Positions 47,567 to 58,959 of a stretch of 64,000 bases of DNA are shown here, piece by piece. The number at the start of each line of letters is the position of its first letter. Position 1 is the stretch's first letter. The notes beneath the pieces were generated by a model. It saw only the letters and a list, made by a program, of their open reading frames with translations. It was not told the origin of the DNA and did not search any database. Both the position numbers and the translations under genes were made by a program. This DNA is from Francisella halioticida (GTDB lineage: Bacteria; Pseudomonadota; Gammaproteobacteria; Francisellales; Francisellaceae), in contig NZ_CP022132.1 of assembly GCF_002211785.1 (NCBI RefSeq), positions 372,001 to 436,000 of the forward strand. Direction: 5' to 3'.

Positions 47567-49681
47567 ATGTCTCGTAAGACAGCTTTAGAAAAATATAGAA
47601 ATATTGGTATCTGTGCTCACGTTGATGCAGGTAAGACAACTACTACAGAACGTATCTTATTCTACACTGGCCTTTCTCATAAGATTGGTGAGGTGCATGA
47701 TGGTGCTGCTACTATGGATTGGATGGAGCAAGAGCAAGAAAGAGGTATTACAATTACTTCTGCTGCTACGACTACTTTCTGGTCTGGTATGGATCAGCAG
47801 TTTCCAGAGCACCGTATTAATATTATTGATACTCCTGGTCATGTTGACTTTACTATTGAGGTGGAGCGTTCTTTACGTGTGCTTGATGGTGCTGTTGTGG
47901 TTTTCTGCGGTTCTTCAGGTGTTGAGCCTCAATCAGAGACTGTATGGCGTCAAGCTAACAGGTATGGAGTTCCAAGAATTGTTTTTGTGAACAAAATGGA
48001 TAGAGCTGGTGCTGATTTTGAAAGAGTTGTTGATCAAATCAAGACTCGTCTTAAAGCTACGGTAGTTCCTGTGCAATTGAATATTGGTGCTGAAGAGGAC
48101 TTTAAAGGTGTTGTTGATCTTGTCAAGATGAAAGCTATTATGTGGAATGAAGAAGATATGGGGCTTACCTATGATCTTGTTGATATTCCTGCGGACCTTC
48201 AAGATAGAGCAGAAGAGCTTCGTATGGAGATGATAGAAGCGGCAGCTGAGTCTTCAGAAGAGTTTATGGAAAAATATCTTGAAGGTGATGAACTTACCGA
48301 AGATGAAATCCATGAAGGTCTTCGTACAAGAGTTCTTAATAATGAGATTGTACTTGCTTTTTGTGGTTCAGCATTTAAAAACAAAGGTGTTCAAGCTGTT
48401 TTGGATGGTGTCATTCGTTACTTGCCAGCTCCTAACCAGGTTGAGGCAATTAAATGTGAGACTGAAGATGGTGAAGAAGCTTCACGTCCTTCATCTGACG
48501 ATGAACCATTTGCAGCTTTAGCGTTCAAGCTTGCTACAGACCCTTTTGTAGGTAACTTAACCTTTATAAGAGTGTATTCTGGTGTTATTAAATCTGGTGA
48601 TGCAGTATATAATTCTGTTAAAGGTAAAAAAGAGCGTATAGGTCGTATTGTACAGATGCATGCCAATAAGCGCGAAGAGATTAAAGAAATACGTGCGGGT
48701 GATATTGCAGCTTGTATAGGTCTTAAATCTGTGACTACGGGTGATACTTTATGTGACACTGATGATATAGTTATTCTTGAAAGAATGGAGTTCCCGGAGC
48801 CAGTGATTTCGGTTGCTGTTGAACCTAAAACTAAAGCGGATCAAGAAAAGATGGGTATCGCTTTAGGTAAGCTTGCGGCGGAAGATCCATCGTTTAGAGT
48901 TAAAACTGATGAAGAAAGTGGGCAAACTATTATTTCAGGTATGGGTGAGCTTCATTTGGACATCATTGTTGATCGTATGAGACGTGAATTTAAGGTGGAA
49001 GCTAATGTAGGTAATCCTCAAGTTGCTTACAGAGAAACCATTAGATCAACGGTTGATCAGGACAGTAAGTTTGTTCGTCAATCAGGTGGTCGTGGTCAGT
49101 ATGGCCATGTAGTTGTTAAGTTTGAGCCGCTATCTGCTAAAAATGAAGACGGTACCGATAAGATATTTGAATTCGTTGATGAAATTGTAGGTGGTGTGGT
49201 ACCTAAAGAATACATTAGCTCTGTAGCTAAAGGTATTGAGGAGCAAATGACTAACGGTGTGCTTGCAGGTTATCCAATGATTGGGGTTAAGGCAACTTTA
49301 TATGATGGTTCATATCATGATGTTGACTCTTCTGAGATGGCGTTTAAGATTGCAGCATCTATGGCGTTAAAAGAAGGTGCTAAGAAAGCTAATGCTTGTA
49401 TACTTGAGCCAATCATGAAGGTTGAAGTTGTTACTCCAGAGGACTATCTTGGTGATGTTATGGGAGACCTAAACAGAAGAAGAGGTATTATCGAAGGTAT
49501 GGATGAGAACCCTAGTGGTAGAGTTATTAATGCTTTAGTTCCATTGGCTGAGATGTTTGGTTATGCTACTAACGTTCGCTCAATGAGTCAAGGTAGGGCA
49601 TCTTTCTCTATGGAATTTAGTAAGTATGCTGAAGTACCAAATAATATTGCTGATGAAATTATTAAATCACGTAACTCATAA
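47567..49681 (+). CDS. fusA: Elongation factor G
   Basis: 704-aa translocation GTPase. G1 [14 protein letters not shown], switch [23 protein letters not shown] as G4, then domains II-V with GGVVPKEYI and the C-terminal [15 protein letters not shown]. Length is normal. No tuf gene follows it: the next gene is rpsJ, 22 bases on. Confidence 0.98.
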   Translation: MSRKTALEKYRNIGICAHVDAGKTTTTERILFYTGLSHKIGEVHDGAATMDWMEQEQERGITITSAATTTFWSGMDQQFPEHRINIIDTPGHVDFTIEVERSLRVLDGAVVVFCGSSGVEPQSETVWRQANRYGVPRIVFVNKMDRAGADFERVVDQIKTRLKATVVPVQLNIGAEEDFKGVVDLVKMKAIMWNEEDMGLTYDLVDIPADLQDRAEELRMEMIEAAAESSEEFMEKYLEGDELTEDEIHEGLRTRVLNNEIVLAFCGSAFKNKGVQAVLDGVIRYLPAPNQVEAIKCETEDGEEASRPSSDDEPFAALAFKLATDPFVGNLTFIRVYSGVIKSGDAVYNSVKGKKERIGRIVQMHANKREEIKEIRAGDIAACIGLKSVTTGDTLCDTDDIVILERMEFPEPVISVAVEPKTKADQEKMGIALGKLAAEDPSFRVKTDEESGQTIISGMGELHLDIIVDRMRREFKVEANVGNPQVAYRETIRSTVDQDSKFVRQSGGRGQYGHVVVKFEPLSAKNEDGTDKIFEFVDEIVGGVVPKEYISSVAKGIEEQMTNGVLAGYPMIGVKATLYDGSYHDVDSSEMAFKIAASMALKEGAKKANACILEPIMKVEVVTPEDYLGDVMGDLNRRRGIIEGMDENPSGRVINALVPLAEMFGYATNVRSMSQGRASFSMEFSKYAEVPNNIADEIIKSRNS

Positions 49682-49703
49682 TTAAGAAAAGGATATAATT
49701 AAA

Positions 49704-50021
49704 ATGGCTATAAATAATCAACGTATTAGAATAAGATTAAAAGCCTTTGATCATAAGCTTATTGATGTTTCAACTCAAGAAATTGTTGATACGGCTAAGA
49801 AAACAGGGGCTCAGGTTAAAGGACCTATTCCTTTACCAGTACGTAAAGAAAAGTTTACAATTCTTATTTCTCCTCATGTAAATAAGAAAGCAAGAGATCA
49901 GTATGAAATCAGAACTCACAAGAGATTGATTGATATTGTAGAGCCTACAGATAAAACTGTAGATGCTTTAATGAAGCTAGATTTGGCATCAGGTGTTGAT
50001 GTTCAGATCAGTTTGAGCTAA
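49704..50021 (+). CDS. rpsJ: 30S ribosomal protein S10
   Basis: 105 aa. [33 protein letters not shown] and the conserved RTHKRLIDI loop. In the 30S head and also the NusB partner in antitermination. Here it is linked to the str genes rather than separated by tuf and a leader. Confidence 0.98.
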   Translation: MAINNQRIRIRLKAFDHKLIDVSTQEIVDTAKKTGAQVKGPIPLPVRKEKFTILISPHVNKKARDQYEIRTHKRLIDIVEPTDKTVDALMKLDLASGVDVQISLS

Positions 50022-50028
50022 TATATAC

Positions 50029-50096
50029 GTTACTTTTTTGGGGAAAACTCAAAAAGTAATTAAATTAGGTCTCTGTGGTCAATCGTAATCACAGAG
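50029..50096 (+). promoter_or_regulatory. Two tandem hairpins between rpsJ and rplC
   Basis: Hairpin 1: GTTACTTTTT (50029-50038) pairs with AAAAAGTAAT (50051-50060). Hairpin 2: CTCTGTG (50071-50077) pairs perfectly with CACAGAG (50090-50096). They occupy most of the unusual 107-base gap, with TATAATAATAATAATAGAGG leading into rplC. A leader, attenuator or processing site for the S10-type block is inferred. Confidence 0.6.
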
Positions 50097-50128
50097 TTAA
50101 TATAATAATAATAATAGAGGATTAAATA

Positions 50129-50761
50129 ATGTCTTTAGGATTGGTTGGTCGCAAATGTGGTATGACTCGTATTTTTACTGAAGATGGTGTTTCTATTCCT
50201 GTAACAGTAGTTCAAGTTGAGCCTAACAAAGTTGCTCAAGTTAAAACTACTGAGGCGGATGGTTATAATGCTATACAAGTAACTACTGGTTTCAAGAAGC
50301 GTTCAAATGTAAACAAGCCTACAGCTGGTCACTATGCGAAAGCTGGTGTTGAGCCTGGTAGAGGATTGTGGGAATTCGCTATAGATAATGTTTCTGAATA
50401 TGAAGTTGGCTCATCTGTTGATGCTAACATATTTGAAGCAGGTCAAAAGGTGGATGTAAGGGGTGTATCTAAAGGTAAAGGCTTTCAAGGTGGTGTTAAG
50501 CGCCATAACTTTGCTATGCAAGATGCAACTCATGGTAACTCACTTTCTCATAGAGCTCATGGTTCTACTGGTCAAAACCAGACTCCAGGTAGAGTGTTTA
50601 AGAACAAGAAGATGGCTGGTCATATGGGTAATGAGAATGTTACCATTCAGTCTCTTGAGGTTGTGAAAGTGGACGTGGAAAATGGTTTGTTGCTTTTAAA
50701 AGGCGGTATTCCAGGCTCAGTTGGTGGCAATATTATTGTTACTCCAGCTGTTAAAAGTTAG
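50129..50761 (+). CDS. rplC: 50S ribosomal protein L3
   Basis: 210 aa. [16 protein letters not shown] start, the central [20 protein letters not shown] extension that reaches the peptidyl-transferase region, and [17 protein letters not shown] end. An early 50S assembly protein. Confidence 0.98.
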   Translation: MSLGLVGRKCGMTRIFTEDGVSIPVTVVQVEPNKVAQVKTTEADGYNAIQVTTGFKKRSNVNKPTAGHYAKAGVEPGRGLWEFAIDNVSEYEVGSSVDANIFEAGQKVDVRGVSKGKGFQGGVKRHNFAMQDATHGNSLSHRAHGSTGQNQTPGRVFKNKKMAGHMGNENVTIQSLEVVKVDVENGLLLLKGGIPGSVGGNIIVTPAVKS

Positions 50762-50790
50762 TAGATAAATATTAAATACCGGAGATTGTT

Positions 50791-51414
50791 GTGGACTTAA
50801 ATATGAAATCTTTAGCTGGTGCAGAGGCTGGTGTAGTAGATGTTGCAGAAGGTATTTTTGCAACAGACTATAATGAAGCTCTAATTCACCAGGTTGTTGT
50901 TGCTTATATGGCAGGTGCTCGTCAAGGAACAAAGGCTCAAAAAACTAGATCTGAAGTGTCTGGTGGTGGAGCTAAGCCTTGGAGGCAGAAAGGTACAGGT
51001 AGAGCAAGAGCTGGTACTATCCGTTCTCCTATCTTTAGAAAAGGTGGTGTAACATTTGCTGCTAAGCCCAAAAGTTATAAGCAAAAAGTTAATCGCAAAA
51101 TGTATTCAGGCGCTATAAAGTCTATTTTATCTGAGCTATTAAGATCAAATAGAATGACTGTAGTTGAAGAATTAAAGTTAGAAACTCCAAAGACAAAAGA
51201 GTTTAAATTAGTTGTTGATTCTTTAGGAGTTAATGATGTGCTTTTTGTTGTTGGTGTAGAAGAATTTAGTGAGAATCTATACTTATCTTCTAGAAACCTT
51301 AAGAATGTAGCAGTGTGTGATTCTGTGGAAATTAATCCGGTTTCTTTAGTATGCTTTGAAAACATTGTTTTCACTAAAAAAGCTATAAAAGAAATAGAGG
51401 AGAAGTTGGTATGA
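50791..51414 (+). CDS. rplD: 50S ribosomal protein L4
   Basis: 207 aa, GTG start (gtggacttaaat) with GGAGAT upstream. [18 protein letters not shown] is the exit-tunnel loop where macrolide-resistance changes arise; wild type here. L4 autoregulates the S10 operon in enterobacteria. Its stop overlaps the rplW ATG by four bases. Confidence 0.97.
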   Translation: MDLNMKSLAGAEAGVVDVAEGIFATDYNEALIHQVVVAYMAGARQGTKAQKTRSEVSGGGAKPWRQKGTGRARAGTIRSPIFRKGGVTFAAKPKSYKQKVNRKMYSGAIKSILSELLRSNRMTVVEELKLETPKTKEFKLVVDSLGVNDVLFVVGVEEFSENLYLSSRNLKNVAVCDSVEINPVSLVCFENIVFTKKAIKEIEEKLV

Positions 51415-51710
51415 GTTCTCAAGAAAAATTATTAAAAACTGTGATAAGACCTCATGTTTCTGATAAAACTTATGGTCTTTCAGATGCAAATTCAACAATC
51501 GTGTTTGAAGTTGCTAGATTTGCAAGCAAACAAGATGTAAAAAGTGCTATTGAGCAGCTTTTTGAAGTTAAAGTTGAGTTTGTAAATATCCTTAATGTTA
51601 AGGGTAAGGCGCGTAGATTTGGTCGTGTTGAAGGTAGAACAAAAGCTTGGAAAAAAGCTTATGTGAAGCTTGCTGAAGGACATGATATCAATTTTATTGG
51701 TGCAGAGTAA
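51411..51710 (+). CDS. rplW: 50S ribosomal protein L23
   Basis: 99 aa. [11 protein letters not shown] start, [20 protein letters not shown] and the C-terminal basic loop. Lies at the exit tunnel mouth, docking trigger factor and SRP. ATGA overlap with rplD indicates coupled translation. Confidence 0.97.
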   Translation: MSSQEKLLKTVIRPHVSDKTYGLSDANSTIVFEVARFASKQDVKSAIEQLFEVKVEFVNILNVKGKARRFGRVEGRTKAWKKAYVKLAEGHDINFIGAE

Positions 51711-51731
51711 TTATAAAGAAGGTTTATAATC

Positions 51732-52556
51732 ATGATTGAAATAAAAAAAGCTAAACCTACTTCACCTGGCCGTCGCCACGTAGTGAGCGTAAAGAATACA
51801 GAATTACATACAGGTAAGCCATTTAAAGGTTTGGTGGAAGCTAAAAGTAAAAAAGCTGGTAGAAATAATACTGGTAGAATTACAGTTCGTCATCAAGGTG
51901 GTGGACATAAACAACATTATCGTGTAGTTGATTTCAAAAGAAATAAAGATGATATCACAGCTAAGGTTGAGAGAATCGAGTACGATCCTAATCGTAGTGC
52001 AAATATTGCTTTAGTTTTATATGCTGATGGTGAAAGAAGATACATTATTGCTCCTAAAGGACTAAAGAAAGATATGTCTATAGTTTCTGGAGAAAGAGTT
52101 GATGTCGCTGTTGGTAACAGTATGCCACTTAGAAATATTCCTCTAGGTACAGTTATTCATAATATCGAGATGAAGCCTAAAAAAGGTGCGCAAATGATCA
52201 GAAGTGCTGGTACTTTTGCTCAATTGGTTGGTAAGGATAATGCGTATGCAATTATTCGTTTAAGATCAGGTGAGATGAGAAGAGTGCTTTTGGATTGTAG
52301 AGCGGTTATTGGTGTAGTATCTAATTCTGAGCATAACTTAAAATCTTTAGGTAAAGCTGGTGCTAAGCGTTGGAGAGGTGTAAGACCTACAGTTAGAGGT
52401 GTTGCAATGAACCCAGTAGATCACCCGCATGGTGGTGGTGAAGGTCGTACTTCTGGTGGTAGAGATCCTGTCTCACCTTGGGGTGTGCCAACTAAAGGTT
52501 ATAAGACGCGTAAAAATAAGCGCTCTAATAAGTTGATTGTTCAAAAACGTAAGTAA
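51732..52556 (+). CDS. rplB: 50S ribosomal protein L2
   Basis: 274 aa. [31 protein letters not shown] and the C-terminal [20 protein letters not shown] with the conserved His near the peptidyl-transferase centre. Full length. Confidence 0.98.
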   Translation: MIEIKKAKPTSPGRRHVVSVKNTELHTGKPFKGLVEAKSKKAGRNNTGRITVRHQGGGHKQHYRVVDFKRNKDDITAKVERIEYDPNRSANIALVLYADGERRYIIAPKGLKKDMSIVSGERVDVAVGNSMPLRNIPLGTVIHNIEMKPKKGAQMIRSAGTFAQLVGKDNAYAIIRLRSGEMRRVLLDCRAVIGVVSNSEHNLKSLGKAGAKRWRGVRPTVRGVAMNPVDHPHGGGEGRTSGGRDPVSPWGVPTKGYKTRKNKRSNKLIVQKRK

Positions 52557-52570
52557 TTAGGGAGAGGGTT

Positions 52571-52849
52571 GTGTCTCGTTCATTAAAAAAAGGACCTTTT
52601 GTAGATCATCATCTTTTAAAGAAGGTTTTTGAAGCGCAAGAAAGTAATTCTAAGAAGCCAATCAAAACATGGTCAAGAAGATCATTGATTGTGCCAGATA
52701 TGATAGGTTTAACTATAGCTGTACATAACGGTAAGCAACATGTGCCTGTTCTTATGACTGAAGAAATGGTTGGTCATAAGTTAGGAGAGTTTGCAATAAC
52801 TCGTAACTATCGTGGTCATGCAGCTGATAAAAAAGCTAAGAAGAAATAG
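52571..52849 (+). CDS. rpsS: 30S ribosomal protein S19
   Basis: 92 aa, GTG start after [29 protein letters not shown] and the [20 protein letters not shown] block bind 16S rRNA in the head with S13 (rpsM, also in this window). Confidence 0.97.
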   Translation: MSRSLKKGPFVDHHLLKKVFEAQESNSKKPIKTWSRRSLIVPDMIGLTIAVHNGKQHVPVLMTEEMVGHKLGEFAITRNYRGHAADKKAKKK

Positions 52850-52864
52850 TTGGGGTTATATTAC

Positions 52865-53200
52865 ATGGAAGTACAAGCTAAATTGAAATTTGCAAGAATT
52901 TCAGCTCAAAAATGTAGATTGGTTGCTGATCAAATCAGGGGTTTACCTGTAGAGAAAGCTGTTAATCTTTTGACTTTTAGTAACAATAAAGCAGCAGTTT
53001 TAATAAAAGATGTTTTGAACTCTGCTGTTGCAAATGCTGAGCATAATGATGGTATGGATGTTGATTCTTTGTTTGTTTCAACTGTATTCGTAGATGAAGG
53101 TCCTACTTTGAAGCGTTTTGAAGCTAGAGCAAAAGGTCGTGGTAATCGTATTTTAAAAAGAACTTCACATATTACTGTGAAAGTTGCTGAGAAAAATTAA
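52865..53200 (+). CDS. rplV: 50S ribosomal protein L22
   Basis: 111 aa from [20 protein letters not shown]; a start 15 bases earlier would add MGLYY and is less conserved. The tunnel hairpin region [20 protein letters not shown] is intact. Confidence 0.97.
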   Translation: MEVQAKLKFARISAQKCRLVADQIRGLPVEKAVNLLTFSNNKAAVLIKDVLNSAVANAEHNDGMDVDSLFVSTVFVDEGPTLKRFEARAKGRGNRILKRTSHITVKVAEKN

Positions 53201-53214
53201 GAGGTGTAGTAAAA

Positions 53215-53892
53215 ATGGGTCAAAAAGTAAATCCTAATGGAATTCGATTAGGCATAGTAAAAGAGCATAACTCAACTTGGTATGCTGACTCTTCTGACTA
53301 CGCTATTAAGCTTAATGAAGACATTAAGGTTAGAGAGTTTTTGCATAAAAAACTTGCTTCAGCAGCGGTTAGTAAGATTCAGATTGAGAGACCTGCACAA
53401 AATGCTAAAATTACAATTCACACGGCAAGACCTGGTATTGTAATTGGTAAGAAAGGTGAAGATGTTGAAAAACTTCGTGCAGAAGTTAATAAGTTGATGG
53501 GTATTCCTGTCCAGATAAACATTGAAGAAATCCGTAAGCCTGAAATAGATGCTAAATTAGTTGCAGATAACGTTGCTCAGCAGTTAGAAAAGAGAGTAAT
53601 GTTCAGAAGAGCTATGAAAAAAGCTATGCAAGGTGCTATGAAGTCTGGTGCTAAAGGTATCAAGATTATGGTTAGTGGCCGTTTAGGTGGTGCTGAGATT
53701 GCTCGTTCTGAATGGGCTAGAGATGGTCGTGTACCTCTGCAAACATTTAGGGCAGATGTGGATTACTCTACAGCATCAGCTTTGACTACTTACGGCATTA
53801 TCGGTGTTAAGGTTTGGATCTATAAGGGTGAGATTCTTCCTGGTCAATTAGAGCAGCAGAAGAAAAATAACAATAGAAAAGGAGCGAGATAA
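53215..53892 (+). CDS. rpsC: 30S ribosomal protein S3
   Basis: 225 aa. [20 protein letters not shown], the KH domain [15 protein letters not shown], and [20 protein letters not shown]. It forms the mRNA entry channel. Its TAA shares a base with the rplP ATG. Confidence 0.98.
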   Translation: MGQKVNPNGIRLGIVKEHNSTWYADSSDYAIKLNEDIKVREFLHKKLASAAVSKIQIERPAQNAKITIHTARPGIVIGKKGEDVEKLRAEVNKLMGIPVQINIEEIRKPEIDAKLVADNVAQQLEKRVMFRRAMKKAMQGAMKSGAKGIKIMVSGRLGGAEIARSEWARDGRVPLQTFRADVDYSTASALTTYGIIGVKVWIYKGEILPGQLEQQKKNNNRKGAR

Positions 53893-54305
53893 TGTTACAG
53901 CCTAAGCGTACAAAGTTTCGTAAACAGCAGAAGATGCGTAATAGAGGCTTAGCTCACAGAGGTAATAAAGTAAGCTTTGGTGAGTTTGGTCTTCAAGCAA
54001 CATCTAGAGGTAGAATCACTGCTAGACAAATAGAGGCAGGCAGAAGGGCTATTACTCGTCATATTAAGCGTGGTGGTCAGGTTTGGATTAGAATATTTCC
54101 GGATAAGCCTATTACAGAAAAGCCTCTTGAAGTTCGTATGGGTAAAGGTAAGGGTTCAGTTGAATATTGGGTTGCTCAAATTCAACCAGGACGTGTACTA
54201 TATGAGATTACTGGTGTTAAAGAAGAGTTAGCTCGTGAAGCTTTTGCAAGAGCAGCGGCTAAGATGCCAGTGCAGACAACTTTTGTTGAAAAGCAGGTGA
54301 TGTAA
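53892..54305 (+). CDS. rplP: 50S ribosomal protein L16
   Basis: 137 aa. [20 protein letters not shown] start, [20 protein letters not shown] and [13 protein letters not shown]. Organises the A-site tRNA pocket. TAATG junctions with both rpsC and rpmC. Confidence 0.98.
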   Translation: MLQPKRTKFRKQQKMRNRGLAHRGNKVSFGEFGLQATSRGRITARQIEAGRRAITRHIKRGGQVWIRIFPDKPITEKPLEVRMGKGKGSVEYWVAQIQPGRVLYEITGVKEELAREAFARAAAKMPVQTTFVEKQVM

Positions 54306-54505
54306 TGAAAAGAAATGATACTTTAAAAGATTATAGAGGTAAAAGTATTGACCAATTGCAAGAAGCGAAAATTGAGTTATTGCAACAATTATTTTCTCTT
54401 CGTATGCAAAAAGGTACAGGGCAATTAAAAAAGAATCACTTATTCAAAAGTGCTAAAAGAGATATTGCTCGTATAAATACAATAATATCAGAAAAGAATA
54501 AATAG
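54305..54505 (+). CDS. rpmC: 50S ribosomal protein L29
   Basis: 66 aa, two-helix protein: [20 protein letters not shown] and [19 protein letters not shown]. At the tunnel exit next to L23. Confidence 0.96.
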   Translation: MKRNDTLKDYRGKSIDQLQEAKIELLQQLFSLRMQKGTGQLKKNHLFKSAKRDIARINTIISEKNK

Positions 54506-54517
54506 GTGCCGTAAAAG

Positions 54518-54769
54518 ATGAGCGATAAAATTAGATTGTTAGAAGGTAAAGTTTCTAGCGTTGCTATGGATAAGACTGTAGTAGTAAGAGCCGAAAGATA
54601 CGTTAAGCACCCTTTATATGGTAAGTTTGTTAAGAAAACTACTAAGTATTATGTTCATGATGAGAAAAGTGAATGTAAGCAGGGCGATGTTATTAAGTTC
54701 AAGGAAACTAAGCCATACTCAAAAACTAAGAAGTGGTGTTTAGTAGATATTATCCATAGAGAAAAATAA
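54518..54769 (+). CDS. rpsQ: 30S ribosomal protein S17
   Basis: 83 aa OB-fold. [20 protein letters not shown], then [20 protein letters not shown]. Last gene of the S10-type block; a 92-base gap with a hairpin follows. Confidence 0.97.
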   Translation: MSDKIRLLEGKVSSVAMDKTVVVRAERYVKHPLYGKFVKKTTKYYVHDEKSECKQGDVIKFKETKPYSKTKKWCLVDIIHREK

Positions 54770-54808
54770 TAAATTTGATTTTATTTTTGTTTATTGGTAT
54801 ATTTATCG

Positions 54809-54832
54809 GACTGCAAAAATGCACAAGCAGTC
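54809..54832 (+). promoter_or_regulatory. Hairpin at the S10/spc boundary
   Basis: GACTGC (54809-54814) pairs with GCAGTC (54827-54832), 12-nt loop, in the rpsQ-rplN gap where enterobacteria carry the spc promoter. Not followed by a T-run, so a leader or processing structure is more likely than a terminator. Confidence 0.5.
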
Positions 54833-54861
54833 TTATCTAATAATAAATAAGGGTTATTTGT

Positions 54862-55230
54862 ATGATTCAAATGCAAACAGAACTCCAAGTTGCCGATAAT
54901 AGTGGCGCTAAGAGAGTTGAGTGTATAAAAGTTTTGGGGGGCTCTCATCGCAGATACGCATCTATTGGTGATGTTATAAAAGTAACTGTGAAAGAAGCTG
55001 CTCCAAGAGGTAAAGCTAAGAAAGGATCTGTATATAATGCTGTAGTTGTGAGAACAGCTAAAGGTGTGCGCAGAAAAGATGGTTCTAAGGTTCGTTTTGA
55101 CGGCAATGCTGCTGTGCTTCTAAATGCTAACGGTCAACCAATAGGAACTCGTATCTTTGGTCCTGTAACAAGGGAACTTCGTACTGAGAAGTTTATGAAG
55201 ATTGTATCTTTAGCACCAGAAGTATTATAG
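54862..55230 (+). CDS. rplN: 50S ribosomal protein L14
   Basis: 122 aa. [40 protein letters not shown] and [20 protein letters not shown]. At the 30S interface. First gene of the spc-type block. Confidence 0.98.
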   Translation: MIQMQTELQVADNSGAKRVECIKVLGGSHRRYASIGDVIKVTVKEAAPRGKAKKGSVYNAVVVRTAKGVRRKDGSKVRFDGNAAVLLNANGQPIGTRIFGPVTRELRTEKFMKIVSLAPEVL

Positions 55231-55251
55231 TTATTTATTGAGGTGTAAGTA

Positions 55252-55569
55252 ATGAATAGATTAAAAAAAGGTGATGATGTAATTGTTGTCGCTGGTAAAG
55301 ATAAGGGTCGCAGAGGCGTTGTTAAGTCATTCGCTAATGGTGATTCTTTGGTTTTAGTGGAAGGTATTAATGTTGTTAAGAAACATGTTAAGCCTAATCC
55401 AAATAAAGGTGTTGAAGGTGGAGTTGTTGAAAAAGAGCTTCCTGTAGATGCATCTAACGTTGCTATCTTTAACCCAACTACAGAAAAAGCTGATAGAGTG
55501 GGTTATAAGTTTGTTGATGAGAAAAAGGTTCGCTACTTTAAATCTAATGGCGAGCTTGTAGACTTATAG
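55252..55569 (+). CDS. rplX: 50S ribosomal protein L24
   Basis: 105 aa KOW-domain protein. [20 protein letters not shown] and [20 protein letters not shown]. Assembly initiator protein. Confidence 0.97.
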   Translation: MNRLKKGDDVIVVAGKDKGRRGVVKSFANGDSLVLVEGINVVKKHVKPNPNKGVEGGVVEKELPVDASNVAIFNPTTEKADRVGYKFVDEKKVRYFKSNGELVDL

Positions 55570-55581
55570 GACTAAGTTTTT

Positions 55582-56121
55582 ATGGCAAGATTAAAGGATC
55601 ATTATCGAAAAGAGCTTGTTGCTAAGTTAAAGAATGAGCTTGAAGTAGATAATATAATGGAAGTTCCAGGTATTGAGAAAATTACTCTTAATATGGGTGT
55701 AGGTGATGCTGCAAAAGACAAGAAAATTATGACTTTTGCATTAAATGATTTGACAGCTATTGCTGGTCAAAAGCCTGTTGTTACTAAGTCTAAAAAATCA
55801 ATTGCTGGTTTTAAAATCCGTGATGGATGGCCAATCGGTTGTAAAGTTACTTTACGTGGTGAGCGTATGTACGAATTTTTAGATAGACTTATAACAATTG
55901 CTATTCCTAGAATCAGAGATTTTAGGGGTTTAAGTGCTAAGTCTTTTGATGGTAGAGGAAACTATAGCTTGGGTATGAGAGAGCAGATTTCTTTCCCTGA
56001 GATTGATTATGATAAAGTTGACTCAATCAGAGGTTTAGATATTTCGATAACTACTACAGCTAAAAACGATAATCAAGGAAGAGCTTTGCTTAAAGCATTT
56101 GGTTTTCCTTTTAAGTCTTAA
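55582..56121 (+). CDS. rplE: 50S ribosomal protein L5
   Basis: 179 aa. [38 protein letters not shown] and [20 protein letters not shown]. Binds 5S rRNA in the central protuberance. Confidence 0.98.
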   Translation: MARLKDHYRKELVAKLKNELEVDNIMEVPGIEKITLNMGVGDAAKDKKIMTFALNDLTAIAGQKPVVTKSKKSIAGFKIRDGWPIGCKVTLRGERMYEFLDRLITIAIPRIRDFRGLSAKSFDGRGNYSLGMREQISFPEIDYDKVDSIRGLDISITTTAKNDNQGRALLKAFGFPFKS

Positions 56122-56139
56122 TCTAAATTGGGGTTTTAA

Positions 56140-56445
56140 ATGGCGAAGAAATCAATGATTCAGAGAGAACTAAAGAGAGAAAAATTAGTAGCTAAATATG
56201 CTCAAAAAAGAGCTGAGCTTAAGGCTATTATTCTTGATGTAAACTCTACTGAAGAACAAGTATGGGAAGCTCAAATTAAACTGCAAAAACTACCAGTAAA
56301 CTCTTCAGCTTCTAGAGTACAAAGAAGATGTAAAGTTACAGGTAGGCCACATGCTGTATACAGAAAATTTGGCTTATGTCGTAATAAGCTTAGAGAGTAT
56401 GCAATGGCAGGAGATATTCCTGGTTTGAAGAAAGCTAGTTGGTAA
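56140..56445 (+). CDS. rpsN: 30S ribosomal protein S14 (zinc-independent form)
   Basis: 101 aa. Long form without paired Cxx[21 protein letters not shown], and the conserved end [20 protein letters not shown] followed by [18 protein letters not shown]. Confidence 0.97.
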   Translation: MAKKSMIQRELKREKLVAKYAQKRAELKAIILDVNSTEEQVWEAQIKLQKLPVNSSASRVQRRCKVTGRPHAVYRKFGLCRNKLREYAMAGDIPGLKKASW

Positions 56446-56461
56446 TAAGGAATTTTAAGTT

Positions 56462-56860
56462 ATGAGTATGCAAGATCCTATAGCGGATATGTTTACAAGA
56501 ATCAGAAATGGTTTTTCTTCAGATAAAGAAACTGTTTCTGTACCATTTTCAAAGATGAAAATGGAAATCGCAAACTTCTTAGTTAAAGAAGGCTACGTTA
56601 AAGGCTGTGCTAAAGGTACAACTTCAATAGGTCATCCTTCTATAGAAATTGAGCTTAAGTATCATTCTGGTGCTCCTGCGATCGAAATGATCAAAAGAGT
56701 TTCTAGACCTAGTTTGAGAATATATAAGTCGCACGAAGAGCTACCAAGTGTATATGGTGGTTTTGGTGTTGCGATTATCTCTACTTCTAAAGGTTTAGTA
56801 AGTGATAGAAAGGCAAGAGCTCTTGGTGTTGGTGGCGAAGTAATTGGTTACGTAGCTTAA
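56462..56860 (+). CDS. rpsH: 30S ribosomal protein S8
   Basis: 132 aa. [20 protein letters not shown] start and C-terminal [20 protein letters not shown]. Represses the spc operon in E. coli by binding mRNA near rplE. Confidence 0.97.
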   Translation: MSMQDPIADMFTRIRNGFSSDKETVSVPFSKMKMEIANFLVKEGYVKGCAKGTTSIGHPSIEIELKYHSGAPAIEMIKRVSRPSLRIYKSHEELPSVYGGFGVAIISTSKGLVSDRKARALGVGGEVIGYVA

Positions 56861-56879
56861 GTTAGCAAGGAGATTTGAT

Positions 56880-57416
56880 ATGTCAAGAATAGGTAAAAAA
56901 CCTGTTGCTATACCAAGTGGTGTTACAGTTAATGTTGCTGCTGGTAATCAAGTAGAAGTTAAGGGAGCTAAGGCTACTTTAAATAAGACTTTTTCTACTG
57001 ATGTGACTTTTAATGTTGTTGATAATGAGGCAACTATTGCACCTAATAACAATAGTAAAAATGCAGTTGCTCAATCTGGTACAGCTAGAGCGATCTTAAA
57101 CAACATGGTTGAAGGTGTAAGCAAAGGTTTTGAAAGAAAACTGAAGATTATAGGTGTAGGTTACCGTGCTAAAGTCCAAGGTAGTGAATTGAATCTTACA
57201 TTAGGATTTTCTCACCCTGTTGTTTATGCTTTACCACAAGGTGTAACTGCAGAGACTCCAGCTCCTACAGAAATCGTTCTCAAAAGTGCTGACAAAGAGC
57301 TTTTGGGTAAAGTAGCAGCTGAAATTAGAGACTACAGAAAGCCTGAGCCTTATAAAGGTAAAGGTGTTCGTTATGAAAACGAATATGTAGCTAAGAAAGA
57401 AGCTAAGAAGAAGTAG
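56880..57416 (+). CDS. rplF: 50S ribosomal protein L6
   Basis: 178 aa, two similar folds: [20 protein letters not shown] and [20 protein letters not shown], ending [20 protein letters not shown]. Near the GTPase centre. Confidence 0.97.
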   Translation: MSRIGKKPVAIPSGVTVNVAAGNQVEVKGAKATLNKTFSTDVTFNVVDNEATIAPNNNSKNAVAQSGTARAILNNMVEGVSKGFERKLKIIGVGYRAKVQGSELNLTLGFSHPVVYALPQGVTAETPAPTEIVLKSADKELLGKVAAEIRDYRKPEPYKGKGVRYENEYVAKKEAKKK

Positions 57417-57436
57417 TTAGTAAAGGAAGTATTATT

Positions 57437-57790
57437 ATGGATAAAAAAACTGCTCGTTTAAATCGTAGTAAGCGTACTAGAATTAAACTAAGAGAATTAG
57501 GGCATACTAGACTTTGTGTTTATAGAACACCTAAGCATGTATATGCTCAAGTAATTTCTGGTGATGGTTCTACTGTATTAGCTTCTGCGTCTACTGTAGA
57601 GAAAGATGTTAAAGCAAAATGCAAATATACTGGTAATGTTGAGTCTGCTACAATTGTTGGTGAAGTTATCGCTAATAGATGTAAAGACAAAGGTATCGAG
57701 CTAGTTGCTTTTGATAGATCTGGATATAAATATCATGGACGTGTAAAAGCTTTAGCGGAAGCTGCTAGAGAACATGGTCTACAGTTTTAA
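57437..57790 (+). CDS. rplR: 50S ribosomal protein L18
   Basis: 117 aa. Basic N-terminal tail ([20 protein letters not shown]), then [16 protein letters not shown] and [20 protein letters not shown]. Binds 5S rRNA with L5. Confidence 0.97.
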   Translation: MDKKTARLNRSKRTRIKLRELGHTRLCVYRTPKHVYAQVISGDGSTVLASASTVEKDVKAKCKYTGNVESATIVGEVIANRCKDKGIELVAFDRSGYKYHGRVKALAEAAREHGLQF

Positions 57791-57817
57791 TAAATAAAAT
57801 ATGGATGATTATTCATT

Positions 57818-58318
57818 ATGTCTAATGAAGTAAAAAAGAACGAAGAGCTGATTGAAAAGTTAGTTAGTGTTAAAAGACACTCTAAGACAGTTAAAGGTGG
57901 TAGAATCATGAGCTTTGCCGCACTAACTGTTGTAGGTGACGGTAAAGGTAGAATTGGTGTTGGAAGAGGTAAATCAAGAGAAGTGCCTGTTGCTATCCAA
58001 AAAGCTATGGAAAATGCTAAGAAAAACATGGTATCAGTAAATCTTAATGACGATACGTTATGGTATGCTACTATGTCTAATCATGGCGCTTCAAAAGTAT
58101 ATATGCAGCCTGCATCTGCTGGTACTGGTATTATTGCTGGTGGTGCTATGCGTTCTGTGTTTGAAGCTGTTGGTGTACATAACGTTTTAGCAAAAACATA
58201 TGGCTCAACAAATCCTGTAAACGTTGTTAGAGCAACAATTGCAGGTTTGGCTAAAATTAAATCACCAGAACAGATCGCTGATAAAAGAGGTCTTTCTGTT
58301 GAAGAGATTCAGGGGTAA
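57818..58318 (+). CDS. rpsE: 30S ribosomal protein S5
   Basis: 166 aa. [20 protein letters not shown] with the spectinomycin-site loop, [20 protein letters not shown], and [20 protein letters not shown]. Part of the mRNA entry channel with S3 and S4. Confidence 0.98.
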   Translation: MSNEVKKNEELIEKLVSVKRHSKTVKGGRIMSFAALTVVGDGKGRIGVGRGKSREVPVAIQKAMENAKKNMVSVNLNDDTLWYATMSNHGASKVYMQPASAGTGIIAGGAMRSVFEAVGVHNVLAKTYGSTNPVNVVRATIAGLAKIKSPEQIADKRGLSVEEIQG

Positions 58319-58325
58319 TTAAAAA

Positions 58326-58511
58326 ATGACTCAAGCTAAAACATTTAAAGTTACTTTAGTAAAAAGCCTGATAGGTCGCAAACAAAATCATATAGCATCT
58401 GCTAGAGGTTTGGGTTTAAGAAAAATCAACCACACAGTTGAAGTATTAGATACTCCAGAGAATCGTGGTATGGCTAATAAAATATATTATATGGTTAAGA
58501 TAGAGGGGTAG
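58326..58511 (+). CDS. rpmD: 50S ribosomal protein L30
   Basis: 61 aa. [20 protein letters not shown] and [20 protein letters not shown]. Small ferredoxin-like fold between rpsE and rplO. Confidence 0.97.
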   Translation: MTQAKTFKVTLVKSLIGRKQNHIASARGLGLRKINHTVEVLDTPENRGMANKIYYMVKIEG

Positions 58512-58517
58512 TATCAA

Positions 58518-58949
58518 ATGAAATTAAATACAATTGCTCCTGCTGCTGGCTCAAAAAGCGCTCCAAAAAGGCTTGGTCGTGGTATAGGAAGTGGTTTAGG
58601 CAAGACTTCTGGTAAGGGTCACAAAGGTCAAAAAGCACGTTCAGGTGGTTACCATAAGGTAGGTTTTGAGGGTGGTCAAATGCCTTTACAAAGAAGATTG
58701 CCAAAATTTGGTTTCACTTCTGCGTCTAAAAGGTTTGTTGCTGAGATCAGACTTCATGAATTAAATCATGTTGCTGCTGACGAAGTAACATTGGATACTT
58801 TGAAAGATCTTGGTCTTATTAGAAAAGATATTAAAACAGCAAAAGTAATAGCTAGTGGTGAAATCCAAAAAGCTGTTAACCTAAAAGGTATAGCTTGCAC
58901 TAAAGGTGCTAAAGAAGCTATCGAAAAAGCTGGTGGTAAAGTAGAGTAA
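58518..58949 (+). CDS. rplO: 50S ribosomal protein L15
   Basis: 143 aa. Gly/Lys-rich N-terminal tail ([20 protein letters not shown]) and [18 protein letters not shown]. Ten bases upstream of secY. Confidence 0.97.
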   Translation: MKLNTIAPAAGSKSAPKRLGRGIGSGLGKTSGKGHKGQKARSGGYHKVGFEGGQMPLQRRLPKFGFTSASKRFVAEIRLHELNHVAADEVTLDTLKDLGLIRKDIKTAKVIASGEIQKAVNLKGIACTKGAKEAIEKAGGKVE

Positions 58950-58959
58950 GATTAAAGAT

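Noticed and set aside
47604-48759. Several open frames within fusA on both strands
   Set aside because: Shadows of the highly conserved EF-G coding sequence.
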